52,924 nt of DNA, taken from contig NZ_JAJVKV010000030.1 of assembly GCF_024198175.1 (NCBI RefSeq), positions 1-52,924 on the forward strand, given 5' to 3'. Both the position numbers and the translations under genes were made by a program. Source of the DNA: Pyxidicoccus xibeiensis. Its GTDB lineage: Bacteria > Myxococcota > Myxococcia > Myxococcales > Myxococcaceae. Positions 8,482 through 17,300 of this stretch are shown here, piece by piece; the stretch's first letter is position 1, and every line of letters starts with the position of its first letter. Under the pieces are notes generated by a model that made no database searches, was not told the DNA's origin, and saw nothing but the letters and a program-made list of their open reading frames with translations.

Positions 8482-9346
8482 GCGCTGAACCTCCCGAGGA
8501 AACCGAAGCTCCATCCACCGTGTCGAGGAACGCGAGGATGCGCTTGCCGCAGGCCTCGGGTTTCTCCAGCGGGAACAGGTGGGTGCCCTCCGGAAGCTCC
8601 TCGGTGAGGGCTCCCGGCAGCGTGCGCCGGACCCGCGCCAGGGCCGAGCGGGTGAGCGTGCCCGACACGCTTCCGCGAATCACGAGCGTCGGCACCTTCA
8701 CCGAGCGCAGCTCGCCCCACACGTCTCGCGCATAGGTCTCGAAGACACGAGCCTCCCACTCCCGGGGGATGGCCAGGCGGAAGCCCCCCTCCGGCTGCTC
8801 GACGAGTCCGTGCGCGACGTAGTCCCGCAGGGTCTCCGAGTCGACCCGCGCGAAGAGGGGCTTCTTGCGGTACGTCAGCCACGCCAGGTCGCGGGAGTTC
8901 CAGACCTCCCGGCGGCGGCGCGCCAGGCTCGCGGGAGGCACCCGGCTCCGCAACCCGAGCAGCGTCAGCACGCGCAGCGCCGCGAGCCGCGCCCCCGTCA
9001 CCAGCACCGGGTCCAACGCCACCACGGCCCGGAACAGGTCCGGCTCCTTCGCGGACGCGAGCAGCGTGGCCACGCCGCCCATGCTGTGCCCCACGCCCAG
9101 CACGCCTGAAAGCCCGCGCGCTCGCAGCGCCCGGGACAAGTCGTCCGCCATGTCATCCCAGCCCGCCATCTCCAGCGGGTTGGCGCCCGGAACGAGGCAG
9201 CGGCTCCGGAGCGTGAAGACGTGGTAGCGCGGCTTCAGCTGCTCGATGAGCTTGCGGTAGGTGCCCGGCGGGAAGCCATTGGCATGGGCCAGGTGCAGCA
9301 CCGGACCGGTGCCACCCCAATCCTCCAGTTGCAGGGCGTCGCTCAT
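8471..9346 (-). CDS. Alpha/beta hydrolase
   Basis: A 291-residue hydrolase beginning MSDALQLEDWGGTGPVLHLA. Motifs: HANGFPPGTYRKLIEQL around the oxyanion region, nucleophile elbow GHSMGG, acid region near VALDPVLV, and catalytic His in EGTHLFPLEKP. The start at 9346 has GAAGGG just upstream, although the spacing is short; an ATG at 9358 is the alternative. Its stop lies inside the following hydrolase gene. The start is 28 bases from the left copy of the duplicated mnmD 3' end, so before the insertion this gene probably followed mnmD directly. Confidence 0.8.
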   Translation of the reverse strand: MSDALQLEDWGGTGPVLHLAHANGFPPGTYRKLIEQLKPRYHVFTLRSRCLVPGANPLEMAGWDDMADDLSRALRARGLSGVLGVGHSMGGVATLLASAKEPDLFRAVVALDPVLVTGARLAALRVLTLLGLRSRVPPASLARRRREVWNSRDLAWLTYRKKPLFARVDSETLRDYVAHGLVEQPEGGFRLAIPREWEARVFETYARDVWGELRSVKVPTLVIRGSVSGTLTRSALARVRRTLPGALTEELPEGTHLFPLEKPEACGKRILAFLDTVDGASVSSGGSAHER

Positions 9347-9373
9347 CGCCCTTCGCATAACCGGGATGGCCGG

Positions 9374-9429
9374 CTCACCGCCACTGCGGATGTGCCAGCA
9401 CGCGCGCTTCGACTTCGGGCGTGAGCTGC
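9374..9429 (-). repeat. Direct repeat, left copy (duplicated 3' end of mnmD-like gene)
   Basis: 56 bases that match 10272-10327 at 54 positions. On the minus strand both copies encode the same peptide, QLTPEVEARVLAHPQWR plus stop; the two differences are synonymous GAA/GAG changes. This copy is no longer attached to a complete gene. It was probably the original end of the mnmD-like gene before the intervening unit arrived. Confidence 0.85.
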
Positions 9430-9465
9430 AGGGCGCCCGCCCACTGGAATCGCGCCCTGGCGCCG

Positions 9466-10179
9466 TCAGCGCGTTGGTAGCTCCTGGAATTCCACTCCCT
9501 CGAAGCCGAGCCGCCGCACGGTCTCCGCGAACCGCTCCGTACCGACGAGGATGGTCGAATAGCTGCCGAGCCGGAAGACGTCTCGGTCGGTGGGCAGGGA
9601 TGCAGCATCCAGGATGGGAGCTTGAGGAAACGTAAACGCGAGCTGCCCGCAGGTCGCGCATGGGGCAGGCAGGTTCCGGGGAAGGCAATCCGGATGCAGC
9701 AGCCCTCGCGGCTCGAGCTGAAGCTCCAGTAGCTCCGGGGGGTTGCTGCCCCGGATGCGCAGCTCGGTACGGCAGCCCATCAATCCATGCAGGCCCTCCG
9801 CCTGGAGTTGCTCAAGCGACTCTCGGCGAACGAGCAGCGTCCACAGCGTGGGAAAGACGAGTTCGGGGAAGTGCCCCCGCCCACTGCCAGCAAGGGGGCC
9901 AAAGGTCGTTCCTGGCTCGAGCGGCACACCTTCCGGCACCAGCGGCCTCACCCGCTCGCGCAGCCGGGTGAACTCCGCGAAGTCCTCTTCGACTCGCGCC
10001 TTGAACTTCCTCCGGTCATCGAGGTCCGACAGGTCTACTGCCGGATACGCTTCCCCGACGCCACTCCAGGTTTCATCACAGGTCGGGCAGTGGAGACCGG
10101 GCAAGCCCCACTTGGGCTCTGTCCGAATGTCGTAATCGACGCGCGACGGAGCCACTCGCTCCAATTGGAAGAACCGCAT
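9466..10179 (-). CDS. SitI6-family double-CXXCG immunity protein
   Basis: A 237-residue protein matching the Myxococcus paralogous double-CXXCG family (TIGR02264). Landmarks: MRFFQLER start, KWGLPGLHCPTC (Cys 31 and 34), VPLEPGTTFGPL, LELQLEPRGLLHPDCLPR, PCATCG (Cys 174 and 177), and SLPTDRDVFRL near the end. In the first motif the glycine is replaced by Asp (CPTCD). The four cysteines probably bind zinc. Characterised members protect M. xanthus from the SitA6 lipoprotein toxin exchanged between cells. No toxin gene is beside it here, so it would be an orphan immunity gene. A GTG at 10251 is an alternative start, but the family begins at the ATG. Confidence 0.8.
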   Translation of the reverse strand: MRFFQLERVAPSRVDYDIRTEPKWGLPGLHCPTCDETWSGVGEAYPAVDLSDLDDRRKFKARVEEDFAEFTRLRERVRPLVPEGVPLEPGTTFGPLAGSGRGHFPELVFPTLWTLLVRRESLEQLQAEGLHGLMGCRTELRIRGSNPPELLELQLEPRGLLHPDCLPRNLPAPCATCGQLAFTFPQAPILDAASLPTDRDVFRLGSYSTILVGTERFAETVRRLGFEGVEFQELPTR

Positions 10180-10271
10180 GACTACATGAAACCTGTGGTT
10201 GCCGTCCGACACCTCGGGGCTGACACGGGCAGCCCCCGGCAGCGAAGTCACTTGATTACCGAAGCGAGCGC

Positions 10272-10327
10272 CTCACCGCCACTGCGGATGTGCCAGCACG
10301 CGCGCCTCGACCTCGGGCGTGAGCTGC
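10272..10327 (-). repeat. Direct repeat, right copy (current 3' end of mnmD-like gene)
   Basis: Partner of the repeat at 9374-9429 with 54 of 56 identical bases. This copy forms the actual C-terminus and stop of the mnmD-like gene. Beyond the repeat the two flanks diverge, apart from a short shared GGCGCCCGC offset by six bases. Confidence 0.85.
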
Positions 10328-11133
10328 GCGCCATGCGGCGCCCGCGACGACGAGCGCTTCCACCGCTCCAGCCAGCGCGCCCCCAGCGGCAGCTCCAGCG
10401 ACTCCCGCCGCGTACACGCCACCGTCGTCTCGCCCTTCGTCCCCGTGGACACGCCAGCCCCCACGTAGAACCCCGCCAGCAGCAGCGTCACCCGCGTCGG
10501 AGTGGCCGCGCTGTACGTGAGCAGCAGCGTCCCCTCCCCATCCTCGCGGCAGTGCCGCCGCACGCGCGCCAGCACGGCCTCGGTCCACATGTCCGGGTTG
10601 GACGCCGGGGAGAACGGGTCGAAGTACACCAGGTCCGCCACCGGCAGCGCCCCATCCAGGAAGGGCACCGCGTCCCCGAGCAGCAGCCGCCAGCGCATGC
10701 CCTCCCCTTCCCACAGGCCGTCGCGCATCAGCGCCTCGGCCGCCTCGCGGAAGGGCTGGAGGAACGGGAAGCCCGCGGCATCCGCCAGCGCCAGCCGCAG
10801 CGGCGCCAGGTCCACCTCGAAGCTCACCACCTCCAGCACGCGCCGCTGCTCCGCGCCCAGCGAGCGCGCGCAGGTGAGCGCGGCCACCGCGTTGGTGGCG
10901 GCCCCCAGGCCCACGTCGTGGATGACCAGCGGCGGGCCCGGCTGGCGCAGCCGCTCGGCCAGCCGCGCCTGCTCCACATAGAGGCGCAGCGCCTCCTGCC
11001 ACGGCCCCACCGACGGGTGCATCACCTCGCCATGGCCCAGGTGCCGCACAGCGCGCGCGCCGTTGCGCAGGGTGACGACCTCGAAGTCTCCGTCGCGCGG
11101 ATTGACGACGGGCGCCTCGGGCCCGGCGCTCAC
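10273..11133 (-). CDS. MnmD/MnmC-N-like SAM-dependent methyltransferase
   Basis: A 286-residue methyltransferase. SAM-binding motif: VIHDVGLGAATNAVAAL. The family hallmark is YFDPFSPASNPDMW, matching the DAFSPxxNPxMW motif of MnmD and the N-terminal domain of MnmC, which methylates aminomethyl-2-thiouridine in the tRNA wobble position. The flavin domain of full-length MnmC is absent. Start: a GTG whose GTGA overlaps the tgt stop codon, with GGAGG just upstream, so translation is coupled to tgt. Both enzymes act on tRNA anticodons, which fits the operon. The 3' end is one half of a direct repeat. Confidence 0.75.
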   Translation of the reverse strand: MSAGPEAPVVNPRDGDFEVVTLRNGARAVRHLGHGEVMHPSVGPWQEALRLYVEQARLAERLRQPGPPLVIHDVGLGAATNAVAALTCARSLGAEQRRVLEVVSFEVDLAPLRLALADAAGFPFLQPFREAAEALMRDGLWEGEGMRWRLLLGDAVPFLDGALPVADLVYFDPFSPASNPDMWTEAVLARVRRHCREDGEGTLLLTYSAATPTRVTLLLAGFYVGAGVSTGTKGETTVACTRRESLELPLGARWLERWKRSSSRAPHGAQLTPEVEARVLAHPQWR

Positions 11134-12299
11134 CCGACCTCCTTCAGCGTCACCTCGCGGGCGCTCGCCTCTTCCTTCAGGTCCTTGGGCGTGGCGATGG
11201 CGGCCTTCAGCTCGCGGGCCACCTGGTCGTACGAGCCCTTCAGGATGCCCTCGCGGATGCGGCCCATCAGCTTCTGGTAGTGCCGCACGTTGTGCACCGA
11301 CAGCATGCGCGAGCCCAGCGCGTGCTTGCCGCGCATCAGGTGCTGCAGGTAGCCGCGCGTGTAGCGCTTGCACACGTAGCAGTCGCACTCCGCGTCCAGC
11401 GGCGCGTCATCCAGCTGGAACACGCTGCGCGTAATCCGCACCAGCCCCTGGAAGGTATAGGCGTAGCCCTGCTGCGCCATCTTCGTGGGGATGATGCAGT
11501 CGAACATGTCCACGCCGCGCAGCACCGCCTCCACCAGGTCCGTGGGGGTGCCCACGCCCATCAGGTAGCGCGGCTTGTCCACGGGCAGCGACGCGGTGGC
11601 GCGCGCCGTCATCGTCTCGCGCTCCGCCTTCGTCTCGCCCACCGCCAGCCCGCCGATGGCGAAGCCGTCGAAGGGCAGCTTCGTCAGGAACGCCGAGCTC
11701 TCGTCCCGCAGGTTCGGGAACACGCCACCCTGGACGATGCCGAACATCGCCTGTCCGGTGTCGTGCTTCGTCTTCGCCTCCAGGCTGCGCACCGCCCAGC
11801 GGTGGGTGCGCTCCATGGCCTCGCGCGTGCCCGCCTCGTCCGTGCGCGAGTCGATGCACACGTCCAGCACCATCATGATTTCCGAGTTGATCGCCTGCTG
11901 CATGGCGATGCTCGACTCGGGGCTCAACAGCTGACGGCTGTTGTCATGGAAGCTGCGGAAGTGGGCGCCCTTCTCCGTAATCAGCCGGTCCTCGGGCAGG
12001 GAGAAGATCTGGAACCCGCCCGAGTCCGTGAGGACGCCGCCGTCCCACTGCATGAAGGGGTGGATGCCCCCGAAGCGGCGGAACACGTCGGCGCCGGGCC
12101 GGAGCATCAGGTGGTAGGTGTTGGCCAGCAGGATGCTGGCGCCCGTCTCCTTCACCTCTTCCATGCCCAGGTGCCGGAAGGCGGCGTGCGTGGCCACCGG
12201 CATGAACATCGGGGTGGCGAAGGAGCCGCGGCGGGTGTGCAGCACGCCTGCACGGGCGCCGGTGGGGTCGGTGGTGAGCAGCTCGAAGCGTACGGCCAT
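11130..12299 (-). CDS. tgt: tRNA-guanine transglycosylase (queuine tRNA-ribosyltransferase)
   Basis: A 389-residue enzyme that exchanges guanine-34 for preQ1/queuine in tRNAs with GUN anticodons. Conserved parts seen: ILLANTYHLMLRPG, DSGGFQIFSL, GIVQGG, IGGLAVGE, YLMGVGTPTDLVEAV, GVDMFDCIIPT with the catalytic Asp, and the zinc site CDCYVC (about residues 303-308) with a histidine in YLQHLM near 320. Length and order are standard. The start at 12299 matches the family; an in-frame ATG at 12344 adds unrelated residues. First gene of an operon with the downstream mnmD-like methyltransferase (four-base overlap). Confidence 0.95.
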   Translation of the reverse strand: MAVRFELLTTDPTGARAGVLHTRRGSFATPMFMPVATHAAFRHLGMEEVKETGASILLANTYHLMLRPGADVFRRFGGIHPFMQWDGGVLTDSGGFQIFSLPEDRLITEKGAHFRSFHDNSRQLLSPESSIAMQQAINSEIMMVLDVCIDSRTDEAGTREAMERTHRWAVRSLEAKTKHDTGQAMFGIVQGGVFPNLRDESSAFLTKLPFDGFAIGGLAVGETKAERETMTARATASLPVDKPRYLMGVGTPTDLVEAVLRGVDMFDCIIPTKMAQQGYAYTFQGLVRITRSVFQLDDAPLDAECDCYVCKRYTRGYLQHLMRGKHALGSRMLSVHNVRHYQKLMGRIREGILKGSYDQVARELKAAIATPKDLKEEASAREVTLKEVG

Positions 12300-12614
12300 G
12301 GGTCGGCCCTTATACCCGTCACTCCCGGTGGGCACCGCATCCATCTGGCCCGCCCGCTCCCCCTCCGGCCACCCCGGTGCCCCGCCCTCCCCCTCCAGCC
12401 GGGCGGACCGGCCCTCCGCCCGCAGTCCCCAGGGAGCTGGAGCAAGAGGTAGGAGAACTCCCTACGCCGTCTGGAGCGGGCGCGTCGCCGGGCAGGTGAG
12501 CGGCATTTTCCGCCCCCACCCGGCGGTTACATTGGGTCACCGCAATCGGGGAGGGAGCGCGAATCACCACGCTTCTTTGGCCCACCGCGCCATTTCCGCT
12601 ACAACGCCGCCGCC
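12300..12614. other. Divergent intergenic region, no gene seen
   Basis: About 315 bases between the divergent tgt and ABC-F genes. It should hold both promoters. The only structure noticed is a weak dyad, GCGGT (12523-12527) with ACCGC (12539-12543). No convincing open frame, RNA gene or consensus promoter was found. Confidence 0.5.
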
Positions 12615-14213
12615 ATGTTCAACGTCATCAACGTCTCCAAGGCCTACGGGCCCAAGAAGCTCTTCGAGGAGGTCAACGTCACCTTCTCGCCGGGCCGTCG
12701 CTACGGCCTGACCGGTCCCAACGGGGCCGGGAAGTCCACGTTCATGAAGATCCTCGCCGGAGACGAGGAAGCGGACATGGGCAACATCGTCCGGCCTCGC
12801 AAGCTGGGCATCCTCCGCCAGGACCACTTCCGCTACGAGAACGACCGCGTCCTCGACGTGGTGCTCATGGGCAACAAGCCCCTGTGGGCGGCCATGTCGG
12901 AGAAGAACGCGCTGCTGGCCAAGTCGGACATCACCGAGGAGGACGGCAACCGGCTGGGCGAGCTGGAGGGCGTCATCGCCGAGGAGGACGGCTACTCCGC
13001 GGAGAGCGACGCGGCCACCCTGCTGGCGGGCCTCGGCATCGACCAGGCCTTCCACGAGGGCCCGATGCGGCAGCTCACCGGCGGCCTGAAGCTGCGCGTG
13101 CTGCTCGCGCAGGCGCTGTTCGGCAAGCCCGAGGGGCTGCTGCTCGACGAGCCCACGAACAACCTCGACATCGACTCCATCCGCTGGCTGGAGAACTTCC
13201 TGCACGAGTACGAGGGCGTGCTCATCACCATCAGCCACGACCGGCACTTCCTCAACTCCATCTGCACGCACATCGCTGACATCGATTACGAAGCCATCAT
13301 CCAGTACAACGGTGGCTACGACGACATGGTGCGCCAGAAGTCGCAGCTGCGCACCCGCGTGGAGTCGGAGACGGAGGAGAAGAAGAAGAAGATCCTCCAG
13401 CTCCAGGACTTCGTGGCGCGCTTCCACGCCGGCACCCGCGCCTCGCAGGTGCAGAGCCGCATCAAGCAGATCGAGAAGCTGAAGACGGAGGACCTGAAGC
13501 GCTCCAACATCGCGCGCCCGTTCATCCGCTTCGACCAGAAGGTCCCCAGCGGCAAGCAGACGCTGATGATTGAAGGCATCCACAAGTCCTTCGACGGCCA
13601 GAAGGTCATCAAGCCGTTCAACGCCCTGGTGTGCAAGGGCGAGAAGGTCTGCGTCATCGGCCGCAACGGCGTGGGCAAGTCCACGCTGGTGAGGATGATT
13701 GCCGGACAGCTGGAGCCGGATGGCGGGAAGATTGGCTGGGGCCATCAGGCCTCGGTGGGCTACCTGCCGCAGGACCACCACGGCGTCGTCCGCAAGGGCA
13801 CCACCTGCTTCGGCTGGCTGCGGGACTTGCACGACAAGCTCACCAACGAGGAGATCTCCGGCGTGCTGGGCCGGATGCTCTTCTCCGGTGAGGAGCGGAT
13901 GAAGAACACGGACACCCTCTCCGGTGGTGAGACGGTGCGCCTGCTCCTGTCCAAGCTGATGATCATGCAGGACAACGTGCTGGTGCTGGACGAGCCCACC
14001 AACCACCTGGACCTCGAGTCCATCGCCGCGCTGGCCGAAGGCCTCCAGAAGTACGAGGGCACGGTCATCGTCGTGACGCACGACCAGGAGCTCATCTCCG
14101 AGGTGGCCACCCGCATCTGGTCGCTCCAGCAGGGCCAGGAGGTGATGGACTTCAACGGCCCCTACTCGGAGTTCCTGGAGAAGCACGCGGACGTCGCGGC
14201 CCGCCGCCGGTAG
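12615..14213 (+). CDS. ABC-F family ATPase, YbiT type
   Basis: A 532-residue cytoplasmic protein with two ATP-binding cassettes and no membrane segment. First cassette: Walker A GPNGAGKST, signature LTGGLKLR, Walker B LLLDEPTNNLDIDSIRWLE. A charged linker (about residues 245-305) follows. Second cassette: GRNGVGKST, signature LSGGETVR, LVLDEPTNHLDLES. The spacing and the phrase DIDSIRWLENFLHEYEG match the YbiT subgroup. ABC-F proteins bind the ribosomal E site and rescue or tune translation. The first signature has Thr instead of the usual Ser. A nested inverted repeat downstream is its probable terminator. Confidence 0.9.
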   Translation: MFNVINVSKAYGPKKLFEEVNVTFSPGRRYGLTGPNGAGKSTFMKILAGDEEADMGNIVRPRKLGILRQDHFRYENDRVLDVVLMGNKPLWAAMSEKNALLAKSDITEEDGNRLGELEGVIAEEDGYSAESDAATLLAGLGIDQAFHEGPMRQLTGGLKLRVLLAQALFGKPEGLLLDEPTNNLDIDSIRWLENFLHEYEGVLITISHDRHFLNSICTHIADIDYEAIIQYNGGYDDMVRQKSQLRTRVESETEEKKKKILQLQDFVARFHAGTRASQVQSRIKQIEKLKTEDLKRSNIARPFIRFDQKVPSGKQTLMIEGIHKSFDGQKVIKPFNALVCKGEKVCVIGRNGVGKSTLVRMIAGQLEPDGGKIGWGHQASVGYLPQDHHGVVRKGTTCFGWLRDLHDKLTNEEISGVLGRMLFSGEERMKNTDTLSGGETVRLLLSKLMIMQDNVLVLDEPTNHLDLESIAALAEGLQKYEGTVIVVTHDQELISEVATRIWSLQQGQEVMDFNGPYSEFLEKHADVAARRR

Positions 14214-14239
14214 CGCCAGAACTCCGAAGCCCTGAAGCA

Positions 14240-14292
14240 CGAATCGCCGCCCGGACCGGGGAAGTCACTCCCGGAGCCGTGGCGGCGATTCG
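14240..14292. terminator. Nested inverted repeat, likely bidirectional terminator
   Basis: CGAATCGCCGCC (14240-14251) and GGCGGCGATTCG (14281-14292) are perfect 12-base inverted arms. Inside them CCGGG (14256-14260) and CCCGG (14270-14274) form a second stem. It lies between the stop of the ABC-F gene and the stop of the convergent lipoprotein gene. No long T-run follows on either strand, so termination strength is uncertain. Confidence 0.6.
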
Positions 14293-14352
14293 CTTGTTCA
14301 ATGCCTGGAGCCTGCGGACCCGCGCACGGCTGGCGCGGGCCCTCAGGGGCCG

Positions 14353-17300
14353 CTACGGATTGAGGACGCCCAGCGTGCCCGGCCCCACCGCCCAGTCGGA
14401 AGCCTGGTTGCTGTCACCGGCAATGATGCGGCCCACCGTGGTCGTCCGGCCACCGCTGGGGAAGGCGCCGGTCCAGTTGAAGGAGACGTCATGGGCCGAC
14501 GGGAACGTGCTGTACGTGCACAGCGCGCCGGCGCAGTCGGACGGGAGCCACAGCCCCTCCGCCTGGAGCCCCTGGAGGAACGGAAGGTAGGCCGCGGTGA
14601 CGTTGCCGGTCGCGACCGCGGCGAGCGCGTCCTGGGTGTTGCCCAGCGAGTCCCGGATGCGCAGCACGCGGTTGCCCTGGCTGACGCCGGAGGTCCCCCC
14701 CTGGAAGTCCCAGGCCGAGTCGTAGTTCGAGGCATAGGTGAACTGCGGGAACTCGGTCTTGCTGAAGGTCTCCGAGGCCGGAGCATCCACCCCCGGCGTC
14801 CGGTCCGGGTTGAGGTGCATGACGATGAGGTCGCCCGTGGCCACGGTGACATCCGGCAGGGTGGCCAGCGGCGTGCTGGAGGTGCTCAGGTCCACCAGCG
14901 TCATCCCTTCCGTGGTGCCGCCCTGCAGCACGAAGAACTCCACCAGGTCGCGGCCGAAGGTCACGCCGGGCGCCACCTCGGTGATGCGCAGCACGGCCGG
15001 AGTCACCCAGCCCCTGAAGGTGGAGGCATTGCCCATGGACGACACCCCGATGCCCCGCGTGTCCCGCACCGTCGCGGCGACGGTCACCGTGTACGCCTGG
15101 CGCGGCACCTGGGCGCCCGTGCTCACCCAGACCTCCCGGCTGTTGATGAGGGTGGCCCCGGTCACCGGCAGGCCGGGGATGGAGAACTGGCTCCCGCTCG
15201 CCAGGATGCTGGCGGGGTCGAGCTTCCGGTCGAAGCGAACGGCGACCGTGCCCTGGCCCGTGGCCTGGGCGCTCGTCACCTTCGGGCCCGGGCACGTCAG
15301 CGAGGTGACCTGCGAGGCCTCCCACACGGAGGGCTGGGTGGCCATCGACGTGAGGTTCACGAAGACCCACAGCGGCGAGACGATGCTCACCGTGCAGCCC
15401 TGCGTCACGTCGAGCTGCTCCCGGACGGTCTCCACCATGCGCAGCCGGAACGAGATGGCGCTCGTGGAGCCCTCGGGCACGCCGGCCGTGGCAAGGGACG
15501 CCTGGGAGTGGCCGGTACCGGCCGAGAAGAAGGCCCCGGTGACGGTGCCGTTGAGGGTGATGAGCTCGGCCTCGTAGCCCCACACCACCGAGGGCAGGTC
15601 CACGTTGCTCACGTCCTGGATGAAGGTGCTCAACGGGAAGCCGCTGGACTGCACGCTGTACGACGAGATGTTCGTGCGCACCATGCCGCCGGAGATCCAC
15701 TTGCTGCTGACGATGACATTCACGCGCATGCCCGCCTGGGGCGGCGGGAAGAGCTGCGTGGGGTCCACCTCCACGAAGAGGGCCGGGCCCGTGCGCTCGG
15801 CCTGGAGGAAGAAGCCCGCGGGGTCATTGGTGAGGTTGCCGACGCCGGGCTTCACGTAGGTGATGATGGCGCCCTCCACCGGCAGGCTCGCCGGGCCGTC
15901 CACCGTGCTGCGCACGGCGGCAATCTGGGCGGAGGCATTGCCCGCGGGCAGCTCGTACTGCTCGACCCGCGGCGTCTCCATGTTGCCCGCCTGGTCCACG
16001 GAGAAGAACCGCAGCGTCGTCGTCTGGGTGAGCGTGAGCGGCGCCGTGTACAGGGGCGAGGCGCCGTTCACCGGCGAGCCGTCCGTGGTGTAGCGCGTCT
16101 CGCGGCAGCCGCTGCCCGTGTCCGAGCACGACAGCGTCACGGTGACCGGGCCCTGGTACGAGCCGCCCGCGGGCGTGGCCACCGTCTGCGGCCGCGTGGT
16201 GTCGAGCGTGTACGTCTCGGTCTTCGCCGCCTCCAGGTTGCCCGCCGCGTCCGCAGACCGGAAGCGGAGGGTGGTGTTGGAGGAGATGGTGATGGCCCCG
16301 GTGTAGCGCGTGCTGCCCGTCGTCGGCGCGGTGCCGTCGAGCGTGTAGTACGACCCTGCGCAGCCGGTGCCACCGACGTTGTCCGCGCAGCTCAGCGCCA
16401 CCGTGAAGGCGCCCGTGAAGGCGCCGCCCGGAGGCGAGGCCGTCGTCACCGGCGGCGTGATGTCATTGGTGAAGGTGTACGTCTCCGTCACCACGGCGCT
16501 GCTGTTGCCCGCGGCGTCCACGGCGATGAAGCGCAGCGTCGTATTGGTGTTGATGAACAGCAGGCCCTCGTACCGGGGAGAGCTGGTGTCAGGCGTGCCG
16601 CCGTTCGTCGTGTAGTGGATGGCGGCGCACCCGCTGCCCGCATCGCCGCAGGTGAACGTCACCTGCTGCCCGTTGGGGTACGCGCCCCCCCGAGGGCTGG
16701 CGGAGACGGTGGGCGCCACCGTGTCGATGACGTAGGTCTCCGACCTCACGGGCTCGGAGTTGCCCAGCGCGTCCTCGGAATAGAAGCGCAGCGTGGTGTT
16801 GGCCGAGACACGGATGGGCCCGCTGTAGAGGAAGAAGGAGCCCTTGGGCGCGGCGGGGTCCGTGGTGTGGAAGACGGCGCCGCAGCCCACGCCCGCGCCG
16901 TCGTTGCAGGTGAGCACCACGTCCTGCGCGGCGCGGTAGGTCCCGCCCCGGGGCGCGGCCGTGGTGAGTGGCGGCGCCGTGTCGACGAGGAAGCTCTCCG
17001 TCTTCACGGCCTCGGCGTTGCCCAGCGCATCCACGGAGAAGAAGCGCAGCGTGGTGGTGGTGTTGGCCTGGAAGGTGATGGGCCCCGTGTAGCGCGGGGA
17101 GGCCGTCGTGGGCGTGGAGCCATCCAGGGTGAGGTGCGTGGCGGCGCAGGTGCTGCCTCCGGCGTCCAGGCAGGACAGCGACACCGTCACCGGAGTCGTG
17201 TAGTTGCCGCCGCGCAGGCTCGGCGTGGTGGTGGGGGCCACCCTGTCGACGGTGAAGGTCGCCACCCGGGTCGGCTCGCGGTTGCCCGCGGTGTCCACGG

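Larger units (their letters stand above)
9374..10271. mobile_element. Inserted cassette carrying a SitI6-type immunity gene
   Basis: An approximately 0.9-kb unit bounded by 56-bp direct repeats of a gene's 3' end, containing only one gene (9466-10179). The layout is that expected of integration at, or recombination across, the 3' end of a protein gene: the target gene stays intact because the incoming DNA supplies a replacement end. No integrase or transposase is present in the unit. Seen: the repeats and their coding equivalence. Inferred: acquisition by recombination. Confidence 0.6.
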
